Positions 1-6,487 of a DNA stretch of 32,273 nt are shown here, in pieces. How positions within the stretch are numbered: the stretch's first letter is position 1; each line of letters starts with the position of its first letter. Source of the stretch: Herbiconiux sp. (GTDB lineage Bacteria; Actinomycetota; Actinomycetes; Actinomycetales; Microbacteriaceae); the NCBI RefSeq assembly GCF_023264895.1, contig NZ_JAHFUY010000047.1, forward strand, positions 1 to 32,273, given 5' to 3'. The translations under genes were made by a program, and so were the position numbers. The notes below the pieces were generated by a model. It saw nothing but the letters and a program-made list of their open reading frames with translations, did no database searches and was not told the origin of the DNA.

Positions 1-886
1 CCGCCTCGTCGAGCTCCTCCTGCAGCTGCTCGATGCGCGCGCGGAGCTCGCGCTGCTCGAACGAGAGCCGGTCGCGCCGGTCGCGGATCTCCTGGATGCG
101 CAGCTCGAGGCCCGCGAGCTCGGCCGCCGCGTTCGCGGCATCCTGCCTGGCCTCCTCCGCCTCGCGCTTCGCGGCGGCGCGCTTCTCGGCGCGGAGGGTG
201 GCGCGGGAGGGGGTGACGGTCTCCATGATGGGCGGGGCGGATCGGGGTGCGCCGTTGGTGACGGGCTCGCCCGAGCCGGAGCCGGAGCCCGAACCGGAAC
301 GGGAGCCGGATCCGGGCGTTGCCGTCGCCGGGGCCGCCGTCTCGAGCCCGGCCGGCAGCGCGCCGGCGAGGTCGACGGGGTCGAAGCCCGCCGTGGCGAG
401 CGTGCGCACGAGGAGTCCCGTGCGGAGCGCCGCCTCGGCACCCGGATCGGTCAGCGCGGCCTGCAGGGTGGCCTGCACCTCGAGGGCGGCCGATTCCGAG
501 ACGGGGGTGCCGAGCTCGTCGCCGAGGTCGCGGGCCGAGCGGGCGAGCGCCGCGAGCAGGCGCTGCCGTTCCTTGCCGAGGTCGCGCACGGCCTCGCGGT
601 CGAGCGAGGAGGAGTCGCGGAGGCGCGCCCCGAGGGCGAGCAGCTCGTCGAGCTCGACGCTGCGGTGCCGCACGAGCTGGTCGACGGCCCAGGCCGCCAC
701 GGAGGGCTTCGCGAGCTTGCGCACCCGGGCGGCGAGTTCGCGGTCGCCCTCGTCGGAGGCGGCGGTCGCGTGGCGCTTCCGCTCGGCCACGAACTCGGCG
801 GGCCGCACGGCGTAGAGCTCCTGGGCGATGCGCTCGAGCGGCTGGGCGGCGTCGCGCAGCTGAGCCGTGGTGGGCGCCTTCGCCAT
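1..886 (-). CDS. Conserved actinobacterial coiled-coil hypothetical protein (C-terminus off the window edge)
   Basis: Open on the minus strand from an ATG at 886 to the window edge (295 codons seen, no stop). GGGGAG lies a few bases upstream of the start and fits a ribosome site. The N-terminal ~170 residues are an Ala/Leu/Arg-rich helical domain containing ELAARVRKLAKPSVAAWAVD, a pattern I associate with unnamed actinobacterial proteins that pair such a domain with a charged tail. A Gly-Ser/Arg-Ser tract follows at about residues 190-206. A strongly heptad-like stretch rich in Glu, Arg, Gln and Ala (AEKRAAAKREAEEARQDAA onward) then suggests a long coiled coil continuing beyond the edge. No signal peptide or membrane segment is visible, so it is probably cytoplasmic. 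Function unknown. It diverges from the metallophosphatase at 944 with only 57 bp between the starts. Confidence 0.8.
   Translation of the reverse strand, partial: MAKAPTTAQLRDAAQPLERIAQELYAVRPAEFVAERKRHATAASDEGDRELAARVRKLAKPSVAAWAVDQLVRHRSVELDELLALGARLRDSSSLDREAVRDLGKERQRLLAALARSARDLGDELGTPVSESAALEVQATLQAALTDPGAEAALRTGLLVRTLATAGFDPVDLAGALPAGLETAAPATATPGSGSRSGSGSGSGSGEPVTNGAPRSAPPIMETVTPSRATLRAEKRAAAKREAEEARQDAANAAAELAGLELRIQEIRDRRDRLSFEQRELRARIEQLQEELDEA
271..318 (-). repeat. In-frame Gly-Ser codon repeat in the coiled-coil protein
   Basis: Six-base GGCTCC/GGCTCG-like units read on the minus strand give alternating Gly-Ser with one Arg substitution. The tract joins the N-terminal domain to the coiled coil and looks like a flexible linker that can grow or shrink by slippage. 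Confidence 0.75.
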
Positions 887-943
887 CCGCTCTCCCCTCG
901 CATCCGTCGCCACCGAGCCTAGGCCGAGCGGCACCGTGCCACG

Positions 944-1513
944 ATGGTGGGCATGCCCACCCGACTGCTGCTGCTCGCCGACACGCACGTGCCCACACGC
1001 GCGCGTCGGCTTCCGGATGCGGTGTGGCAGGAGGTGGACCGCGCCGACGTCGTGCTGCACGCCGGCGACTGGGTCGACGTCGACACCCTCGACCTGCTCG
1101 AGGCCCGCGCCGCGCGGCTCGTCGGCGTGCACGGCAACAACGACGGCGCCGAGCTGCGGGCCCGCCTCCCCGAGGTGGCGCGGGTCGAGCTCGAGGGCGT
1201 GCGGATCGCGATGGTGCACGAGACGGGCGCCGCCGCCGGCCGCGAGACGCGGATGGACGCCGCGTTCCCCCGGAGTGGAAGCGGGAGTGGAAGCGGCAGT
1301 GGCAGTGGCGGCGGCACTGTCGGCGGCACCGACGTCCTCGTGTTCGGCCACAGCCACATCCCCTGGGACACGACCACGCCCGCGGGCCTGCGGCTGCTCA
1401 ACCCCGGGTCGCCGACGGACCGCCGCCGGCAGCCGGTCTGCACGCTCATGACGGCGGTCGCCGACGGCGGCGTGCTCGCCGAGGTGCAGCTGCTGCCCGT
1501 CGCGCGCGACTGA
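944..1513 (+). CDS. YfcE/MJ0936-type metallophosphatase (calcineurin-like phosphoesterase)
   Basis: A 189-residue protein with the metal-ligand blocks of small calcineurin-like phosphoesterases in order: LLLADTHVP near the N-terminus, LHAGDWVD, GVHGNND, MVHETG and FGHSHIPW. It closes with the family-typical LLNPGSPTDRR. Such enzymes hydrolyse phosphodiesters or phosphomonoesters with two metal ions in the cytoplasm; the substrate cannot be read from the sequence. The start is ambiguous between ATG 944 and ATG 953, and neither has a good Shine-Dalgarno. An unusual Ser-Gly tract (about residues 111-122) is inserted just before the GHSH block, where homologues have a short loop. The gene lies upstream of a second, secreted phosphoesterase, but the Pho-box-like repeat between them suggests separate control. 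Confidence 0.9.
   Translation: MVGMPTRLLLLADTHVPTRARRLPDAVWQEVDRADVVLHAGDWVDVDTLDLLEARAARLVGVHGNNDGAELRARLPEVARVELEGVRIAMVHETGAAAGRETRMDAAFPRSGSGSGSGSGSGGGTVGGTDVLVFGHSHIPWDTTTPAGLRLLNPGSPTDRRRQPVCTLMTAVADGGVLAEVQLLPVARD
1274..1315 (+). repeat. In-frame Ser-Gly repeat inside the metallophosphatase
   Basis: AGTGGAAGCGGG-like units repeat about 3.5 times and encode alternating Ser-Gly ending in Gly-Gly. The tract interrupts the phosphoesterase fold between the MDAAFPR helix and the strand leading to GHSH. It is the plus-strand counterpart of the Gly-Ser tract in the neighbouring gene. Confidence 0.75.
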
Positions 1514-1528
1514 GCGCGGCCCGAGCCG

Positions 1529-1561
1529 GGCTTCATCCGGACTTCACCCGGAGGCAACCCG
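1529..1561 (+). promoter_or_regulatory. Candidate PhoP (Pho) box: 11-bp direct repeats upstream of the secreted phosphoesterase
   Basis: CTTCATCCGGA (1529-1539) is followed directly by CTTCACCCGGA (1540-1550), ten of eleven bases identical. A weaker third unit GGCAACCCGCT occupies 1551-1561. PhoP boxes of Streptomyces and relatives are 11-bp direct repeats built on GTTCACC. The unit length, the TTCAYCC core and the position 84 bp before the start of a secreted phosphatase-like gene all fit. The assignment is inference; no PhoP gene is in the window. Confidence 0.5.
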
Positions 1562-1644
1562 CTCTCTGCGTGTCGCCCACGGCCGGCCGCGAGGGTGGGA
1601 GGGCGCAGTCGCGCTCACCACGCCGTCCGACACGAACGTCAGCG

Positions 1645-4095
1645 ATGCCACGACGCACAGATTCCTCCCGCCGCAGAACCGCCGCGGTCGCCTCGGCGCT
1701 CGCCGCGGGCGACGAGCCGGGCACCACCCCCTCCGCCGCGAGCACCGACCCGATCGGCGCGCTCGAGCTGCTGAGCGACCCGTTCCTGCAGGCTCCCGGC
1801 GAGTCGAGCGTGAACGTGGTCTGGGCCACCGAGTTCGCCGGCGCCTCGAGCGTCGTGCTCGTGGGCGAGACCGTGGGGGCTCTCGCCGAGGAGCAGCTCG
1901 ACGAGGCCGCCGCGGGCGAGCTCGCGGGCATCGCGGTGTTCGAGGCCGGCAGCGAGCGGTTCTCGCGCCTCGTGGAGGACACGGCCTCGAACATCCCCGC
2001 CGACGAGAAGCCCGCCGCCGGTGTGGCCGAGCGCGAGGTCTGGCGGCACGAGGCCGTCGTCTCGGGCCTCACCCACGGCGAGCGGGTGCCCTACCGCGTG
2101 GTGTCGTTCGACGGCGCACCCGGCACCGAGGCGACCGAGCTCGCCGCATCCGGCACCTTCTCGCTCTCGCCCGCGCCGAAGGCCGGCGACGACCAGCGGA
2201 TCCTCATCACGAGCGACCACCGGGCCATGAGCAACACCGCCGCGAACCTCGAGATGGCCTCGGAGACGTTCGGCGACATCGACGCCGTGTTCCTCGCCGG
2301 CGACCTCGTGAACCAGCCCGACCGGGCCTCGGAGTGGTTCGACGACTCCCGCGGCGGCGCCTTCTTCCCCGTGCTGCAGGGCAACGCCTCGCGTGCCTCC
2401 ACGCACGGCGAGGCCTACCGCGGTGCCGAGATCCTGCAGAACGCGCCGATCCACCCCGCCATCGGCAACCACGAGGTGCAGGGCCGGATCGACGGCGCCA
2501 CGAGCATCTCGGGCTCGTTCAACGCGCCCGTGCCCACCGCCGTGGCGGAGGCCGAGTACGAGAAGGTGGCCGCCACGGTCAACACCTCGGGCGACCCCGC
2601 GGTGAGGGCGGCCTGGATCGAGGACAACTCGTTCAGCTCCACCACCTACGAGGAGATGTTCACGCTGCCCGAGTCGGCCTCCGGTGGCGAGCGCTACTAC
2701 GCCGTGACCGTCGGCGACGTGCGCCTCATCTCGCTCTACTCCACCCGCATCTGGCGCGGCGAGACCGCTCAGGCCGACCCCGCGGCCCGCACCGGCATCT
2801 CGCGCTACCAGGAGACGCCCGCCGTGCTCGGCACGCCGCTCGCCCAGGGCCACGGCGAGTTCATCTTCGAGCCCATCGACGACGGCAGCGCCCAGCTCGA
2901 GTGGCTCGAGGGCGAGCTCGCGAGCGACGATTTCCAGGATGCGCGGTTCCGCGTGGTGATGATGCACGAGGGCGCGCAGACGATGGGCGGCAACGTGATG
3001 CCGCACTTCACCGACCCGGTGCGCACCGAGGAGACGAACGTCGACGGATCGCTCGCCGGCATCCGCTACGACTACCCCGCCACCGAGAACCACCTGCTGA
3101 ACGACCTCGGGCCGATGCTCGAGGAGGCCGGTGTCGACCTCGTGCAGCAGGCGCACAACCACATCTGGAACCGCTTCCAGTCGGAGAACGGCGTCAACTA
3201 CCTCGAGACCTCGAACATGGGCAACACCTACCGGGTGTTCCACGAGCTCAGCGGCAACTCGCGTGGGGTCCCGCCCCTGCCGTGGGACGCCTCGAACTAC
3301 CTCGCCCAGGGCAACCCCGGCGGGCTCGAGCCGATCATGCCGACGGGGGCCGCACCGGTCAACGCGCAGGGCGTCAAGACGCCGTTCGTGCAGAGCAACG
3401 ACCACGCCGTGTTCACCCTGCTCGACACGGGCTCGAACGAGGTCATCAGCTACATCTACGACGTGCGGACGCCCGACGTGCCGCCCGTGGAGCTCGACCG
3501 GTTCTCGCTCGGGCGGGAGGCCGTGGAGCCCACGCCCACGCCCACGCCGACGCCGACCGCCACGCCTGAGCCCACGCCCACGCCGACCGCGACGCCCACG
3601 CCGACCGCGACGCCGACGCCGACCGCGACTCCGACGGCATCGCCGACTCCGACCCCGACCACGTCGCCCGCACCCACCCCGGGCGCGGCGGCCGTGACCC
3701 TCTCGGCCTCGTCCGTGGTCGCCGGCGGCAGCGTCTCGATCACCGGCACCGGTTTCGGCGCCACCGACGAGGTGTCGGCGGTGCTGCACAGCACGCCGAA
3801 GCTGCTCGGCACGAAGACCGCCATCAACGGCACGGTGCGCATGACCGTCACGATCCCGGCCGGCACCCCGGTCGGCATGCACCGGATCGAGCTGCGCGGC
3901 GCCACCACCGGCAGCACGGCCTCCGCCGAGCTCATGGTCACCGCGGCCGCGGTGCCCGGTGCGCCGGGCGGATCGCTCGCCAGCACGGGCGTCGACGCCG
4001 CATCCGCCGCCCCGGCCCTCGCGGGAGTGCTCGGCGCGCTGCTGCTCCGAGCGGGCGCGCTGATCTGGCGCTCGGGCCGCCGCTCGCGCGCCTGA
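1645..4095 (+). CDS. Secreted purple-acid-phosphatase-like phosphoesterase with C-terminal LAxTG sortase signal
   Basis: An 816-residue protein. Residues ~30-180 resemble the fibronectin-like N-domain of purple acid phosphatases. The calcineurin-like phosphoesterase domain follows, with SDH (190-192), AGDL (~218-221), GNHE (274-277), MHEG (440-443) and AHNH (503-506). After it come a Pro-Thr linker (628-679), an Ig-like domain (~682-765), LASTG (778-782), a hydrophobic helix and a basic tail ending RRSRA. LAxTG is the recognition motif of class E sortases, so the mature enzyme is predicted to be covalently wall-attached and to act outside the cell. The start is the least sure part. ATG 1645 has no clear Shine-Dalgarno and gives a basic n-region with only about 11 hydrophobic residues before DEPG, short for a secretion signal. 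A perfect-stem hairpin follows the stop. Confidence 0.9.
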   Translation: MPRRTDSSRRRTAAVASALAAGDEPGTTPSAASTDPIGALELLSDPFLQAPGESSVNVVWATEFAGASSVVLVGETVGALAEEQLDEAAAGELAGIAVFEAGSERFSRLVEDTASNIPADEKPAAGVAEREVWRHEAVVSGLTHGERVPYRVVSFDGAPGTEATELAASGTFSLSPAPKAGDDQRILITSDHRAMSNTAANLEMASETFGDIDAVFLAGDLVNQPDRASEWFDDSRGGAFFPVLQGNASRASTHGEAYRGAEILQNAPIHPAIGNHEVQGRIDGATSISGSFNAPVPTAVAEAEYEKVAATVNTSGDPAVRAAWIEDNSFSSTTYEEMFTLPESASGGERYYAVTVGDVRLISLYSTRIWRGETAQADPAARTGISRYQETPAVLGTPLAQGHGEFIFEPIDDGSAQLEWLEGELASDDFQDARFRVVMMHEGAQTMGGNVMPHFTDPVRTEETNVDGSLAGIRYDYPATENHLLNDLGPMLEEAGVDLVQQAHNHIWNRFQSENGVNYLETSNMGNTYRVFHELSGNSRGVPPLPWDASNYLAQGNPGGLEPIMPTGAAPVNAQGVKTPFVQSNDHAVFTLLDTGSNEVISYIYDVRTPDVPPVELDRFSLGREAVEPTPTPTPTPTATPEPTPTPTATPTPTATPTPTATPTASPTPTPTTSPAPTPGAAAVTLSASSVVAGGSVSITGTGFGATDEVSAVLHSTPKLLGTKTAINGTVRMTVTIPAGTPVGMHRIELRGATTGSTASAELMVTAAAVPGAPGGSLASTGVDAASAAPALAGVLGALLLRAGALIWRSGRRSRA
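3526..3681 (+). repeat. Pro-Thr codon repeat (wall-spanning linker)
   Basis: Degenerate repeats of CCCACGCCGACC and GCGACGCCGACC encode about 50 residues of Pro-Thr/Ala-Thr between the enzyme domain and the Ig-like domain. Such linkers carry sortase substrates across the peptidoglycan. The direct repeats are coding and are not a CRISPR. Confidence 0.9.
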
Positions 4096-4108
4096 CCGCC
4101 GTGACCTG

Positions 4109-4138
4109 AAGGGCCGGGGATCCCCTTCCCCGGCCCTT
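4109..4138 (+). terminator. Hairpin terminator after the secreted phosphoesterase
   Basis: AAGGGCCGGGG (4109-4119) pairs perfectly with CCCCGGCCCTT (4128-4138) around an 8-nt loop, starting 13 nt after the stop codon. No run of T follows, which is common for actinobacterial terminators. Confidence 0.8.
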
Positions 4139-4155
4139 CGTGGTACCCATGGAAC

Positions 4156-4773
4156 ATGACGCACTCCTCGACCGCCCGTGACGCCGATGTCTCCCCCGGT
4201 GACGGTCGCGACGAGACCCGCAACGAGCGGCTCGACCGCAACTGGAACGAGATGCTGCAGGAGCTGCGCGTCATCCAGACCGGAACCCAGATCCTCACGG
4301 GCTTCCTGCTGGCCGCGGCCTTCCAGTCGCGGTTCGAGGATCTCGACGACTACCAGCGCACCGTCTACCTGTGCCTCGTGGTGGCGTCGATCCTTACCAC
4401 CGTGTTCGGTCTCGCGCCGGTGAGCCTGCACCGCACGCTCTTCCGGCAGCAGGCGAAGGAGCGCGTGGTGCTCGTGACCGACCGCATCCTGCGGCTCACC
4501 ATGATCGGCGTGGCGCTCACCCTCGCCGGCACCGCGATGCTGATCTTCGACTTCGTGCTGGGGCGTGCGGGCGGGATCGTGGCGGGGGCGGCGCTGCTCG
4601 TGGTGATCGTGGTGCTCTGGGTCGTGGTTCCCGGGGCGGTTCGGCGGTCGCACCACGAGGCGAGGGCGGATGCACCGGATGCGCCGGGTGCTCTGGATGA
4701 GCCGGGCGCGGCGAGTGCACCGGATGCGCAGGGCGCGCCGGGTGGGTCGACCGGCTCAGGCGGCTCGGTCTAG
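4156..4773 (+). CDS. DUF6328 family four-helix membrane protein
   Basis: A 205-residue protein. The charged N-terminus leads into RNWNEMLQELRVIQTGTQIL, the hallmark of DUF6328 proteins. Four predicted membrane helices follow at about residues 48-62, 74-93, 118-137 and 141-157. APVSLHRTLFR and LIFDFVLGRAGGI are also family-like. The family is widespread in actinobacteria and has no established function; membrane location is clear. The C-terminal ~40 residues are a low-complexity tail of Asp-Ala-Pro and Gly-Ala units encoded by GATGCaCCGGATGCGCCGG-like repeats. The last 18 bp overlap the convergent TetR gene. The ribosome site is weak (GGAAC just before ATG). Confidence 0.8.
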   Translation: MTHSSTARDADVSPGDGRDETRNERLDRNWNEMLQELRVIQTGTQILTGFLLAAAFQSRFEDLDDYQRTVYLCLVVASILTTVFGLAPVSLHRTLFRQQAKERVVLVTDRILRLTMIGVALTLAGTAMLIFDFVLGRAGGIVAGAALLVVIVVLWVVVPGAVRRSHHEARADAPDAPGALDEPGAASAPDAQGAPGGSTGSGGSV

Positions 4774-5370
4774 CGAGCGCACGAGCTGCTCCCAGCCGGC
4801 AGCGAGCCGGTCGATCGGCGGTCGTGCGCCGGGGGGTGCCGTGAGGATCGCCTCGAGCACGGCGAGCAGCTCGAACGCGAGCACGGGCACGTCGCCCGGC
4901 ACCTCGGCCTGGCGGAGCAGCGTCGCCACGTGCAGGGCCGCCACGCGGCGTGCCGGCACGGCGTAGTGGTTCTCGTCGGGAGCCGCCGAGGCGCGCAGGA
5001 GCTCGCTCTGGGTCGACAGCACGGCGATGCGCTCGCGGCCGAAGGCCACGAGCCGCTCGAGCGGTGGCGCGCCCGGCCCGAGCGGAGGCGGACCGGAGAG
5101 GAAGCGGCCCTGGAACTCGCGCTCCGTGTCGTCGAGCAGGGCCCTCAGGAGGCCGCCCCGGGAGCCGAAGCGGCGGAAGACGGTGCCCTTGCCGACTCCG
5201 CTCTGAGCGGCCACGCGGTCCATCGTGATGCCCGCCACGCCCTCGGTCGCCACGATGGAGCGGGCGACCTCGAGCACGCGTGCGCGGTTGCGGGCGGCAT
5301 CCGATCGCTCGGTGGGTGGTGGGCCCATGGAGGGGAGGAGCGGTTCCGGCGACGCGCCCACCCAGGTCAT
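4756..5370 (-). CDS. TetR/AcrR family transcriptional regulator
   Basis: A 204-residue regulator. Residues ~23-75 are a TetR DNA-binding domain: ARNRARVLEVARSIVATEG, then ITMDRVAAQSGVGKGTVFRRF, including the characteristic GVGKGTVFRRFGSR recognition helix. The C-terminal half is a helical ligand-binding domain with no recognisable subgroup. The chosen start is ATG 5370: a longer reading to 5526 would run through the operator and into the reductase gene. There is no Shine-Dalgarno, but a TACATT box (5377-5382, minus) sits just upstream, consistent with a leaderless mRNA. ATG 5328 is an alternative start. It diverges from the FMN reductase at 5471 across a perfect 24-bp palindrome, so it probably represses that gene and itself in response to an electrophile or quinone-like ligand (inference). 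Confidence 0.92.
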   Translation of the reverse strand: MTWVGASPEPLLPSMGPPPTERSDAARNRARVLEVARSIVATEGVAGITMDRVAAQSGVGKGTVFRRFGSRGGLLRALLDDTEREFQGRFLSGPPPLGPGAPPLERLVAFGRERIAVLSTQSELLRASAAPDENHYAVPARRVAALHVATLLRQAEVPGDVPVLAFELLAVLEAILTAPPGARPPIDRLAAGWEQLVRSLDRAA

Positions 5371-5393
5371 GCGTGAAATGTAGCACGGCGGGA

Positions 5394-5417
5394 ATAACCG
5401 GACCGCAGTCCGGTTAT
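5394..5417. promoter_or_regulatory. TetR operator palindrome between the regulator and FMN reductase
   Basis: ATAACCGGAC (5394-5403) and GTCCGGTTAT (5408-5417) are exact reverse complements separated by CGCA. The size and centre spacing are typical of TetR operators. A TATGGT box (5415-5420) overlaps its right edge and could be the -10 of the reductase gene, so bound repressor would block that promoter. It lies 23 bp upstream of the TetR start. Confidence 0.85.
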
Positions 5418-5470
5418 GGTGTGATGACCATCTCGCCGATCCCCGGATCGGCCCGATCCCTTGGAGAACG

Positions 5471-6052
5471 ATGACCGACAAGAACGTGCTCGTGCTCGTG
5501 GGCAGCCTTCGTGCCGCCTCGATCAACCGCCAGCTCGCCGAGACCGCCCTCGCCCACGCGCCGGAGGGACTGACGCTCTCGCTCTACGAGGGCCACGGAG
5601 CGCTCCCCCTCTACAACGAGGACCTCGACGTGGAGGGCCAGCTGCCGGCCTCCGTCGTGGAGTTCCGCGAGGCGCTCGCCGCGGCGGATGCGCTGCTCGT
5701 GGTGACGCCGGAGCACAACGGCACCGTGCCGGCGAACCTCAAGAACGCGATCGACTGGTCGTCGCGTCCCTTCGGCGAGGCGGCCATCGTGGCCAACCCC
5801 GTCGCCGTGATCGGCACCGCGTTCGGCCAGTACGGCGGCATCTGGGCCCAGGACGAGACGCGCAAGGCGTTCGGCATCGCGGGAGCCACCGTGCTCGAGC
5901 AGCACACGCTCTCCATCCCGCACTCGCTCGTGCGGTTCGCCGAGACGCACCCGAAGGACGACGCGGAGATCGTGACCCAGCTCACCGCGTTCCTCGACGA
6001 GTTCGCCGGTGAGCTGGCGAAGCTCGACGAGGACGCGGCCGCCGCAGCTTAG
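5471..6052 (+). CDS. NADPH-dependent FMN reductase (flavodoxin-like NAD(P)H oxidoreductase)
   Basis: A 193-residue flavodoxin-fold reductase. GSLRAASINRQLA (11-23) is the FMN phosphate-binding loop, and PEHNGTVPANLKNAIDW (80-96) is the signature that contacts the isoalloxazine ring. GTAFGQYGGIWA matches the third flavin-contact region. Family members reduce free FMN, quinones, azo compounds or chromate with NAD(P)H in the cytosol; the substrate here is not determined by sequence. GGAG (5463-5466) precedes the ATG at good spacing. Control by the divergent TetR is likely. The stop codon shares four bases with the stop of the convergent thioredoxin gene. Confidence 0.93.
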   Translation: MTDKNVLVLVGSLRAASINRQLAETALAHAPEGLTLSLYEGHGALPLYNEDLDVEGQLPASVVEFREALAAADALLVVTPEHNGTVPANLKNAIDWSSRPFGEAAIVANPVAVIGTAFGQYGGIWAQDETRKAFGIAGATVLEQHTLSIPHSLVRFAETHPKDDAEIVTQLTAFLDEFAGELAKLDEDAAAAA

Positions 6053-6447
6053 ACCGCGTCGGGCGACGGGGTGGTGGCCTGCTGCTGAGCGGCCACCGCC
6101 TCGGCGTACTCCTTCTTCACGGTCTCCATGTCGAGCGAGCGCACCTGCTTGATCACGTCTTCGAGCACCTGGCCCGGCAGAGCGCCGGGCTGGGAGAAGA
6201 TCGGGATGCCGTCGCGGTAGCCGACGAGGGTGGGGATCGACGTGATGCCGTAGGAGGCGGCGAGCTGCCGCTGGTCCTCGGTGTCGACCTTCGCGAACAC
6301 GATGTCGCCGTGCTCGTCGGAGGCCTTCTCGAACACGGGGGCGAACTGCTTGCAGGGGCCGCACCAGTCGGCCCAGAAGTCGATCAGGACGATGCCGTCA
6401 GCGACGGTGTCGTCGTGGTTCTCGATGGTCAGAGTCTTCGTGGACAT
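6049..6447 (-). CDS. trxA: Thioredoxin
   Basis: A 132-residue thioredoxin with FWADWCGPCK (active-site Cys29 and Cys32), the buried Asp at 23 and the cis-proline SIPT (Pro72). It transfers electrons from thioredoxin reductase to protein disulfides in the cytosol. About 25 extra residues extend past the thioredoxin fold as a charged Ala/Gln/Thr tail. It is convergent with the FMN reductase and the stops overlap (TTAG, 6049-6052). Downstream on the same strand is the APC permease, 40 bp after the trx start codon in the reverse sense, so trx is the distal gene if the two are co-transcribed. No Shine-Dalgarno is obvious. It is not adjacent to trxB, so it may be one of several thioredoxins. Confidence 0.95.
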   Translation of the reverse strand: MSTKTLTIENHDDTVADGIVLIDFWADWCGPCKQFAPVFEKASDEHGDIVFAKVDTEDQRQLAASYGITSIPTLVGYRDGIPIFSQPGALPGQVLEDVIKQVRSLDMETVKKEYAEAVAAQQQATTPSPDAV

Positions 6448-6487
6448 GCAATCAACAACACCACGGTCGCCCGGGAATTCCCAGCAC

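Noticed and set aside
319-1644. Long in-frame upstream extension of the secreted phosphoesterase
   Set aside because: The translation is Arg/Ala/Pro-rich noise crossing two real genes. The enzyme homology starts only after 1645.
3526-3681. CRISPR-like array of short direct repeats
   Set aside because: Units are 6-12 bp, without spacers, and encode a Pro-Thr linker in frame.
1639-4656. 1005-residue open frame on the minus strand
   Set aside because: It is antisense to the phosphoesterase and DUF6328 genes. The His/Arg/Gly/Val-rich translation has no domain and is typical of a shadow frame in high-GC DNA.
6473-6482. GGGAATTCCC palindrome between thioredoxin and permease
   Set aside because: Only 10 bp and too short to assign to any regulator without further copies.
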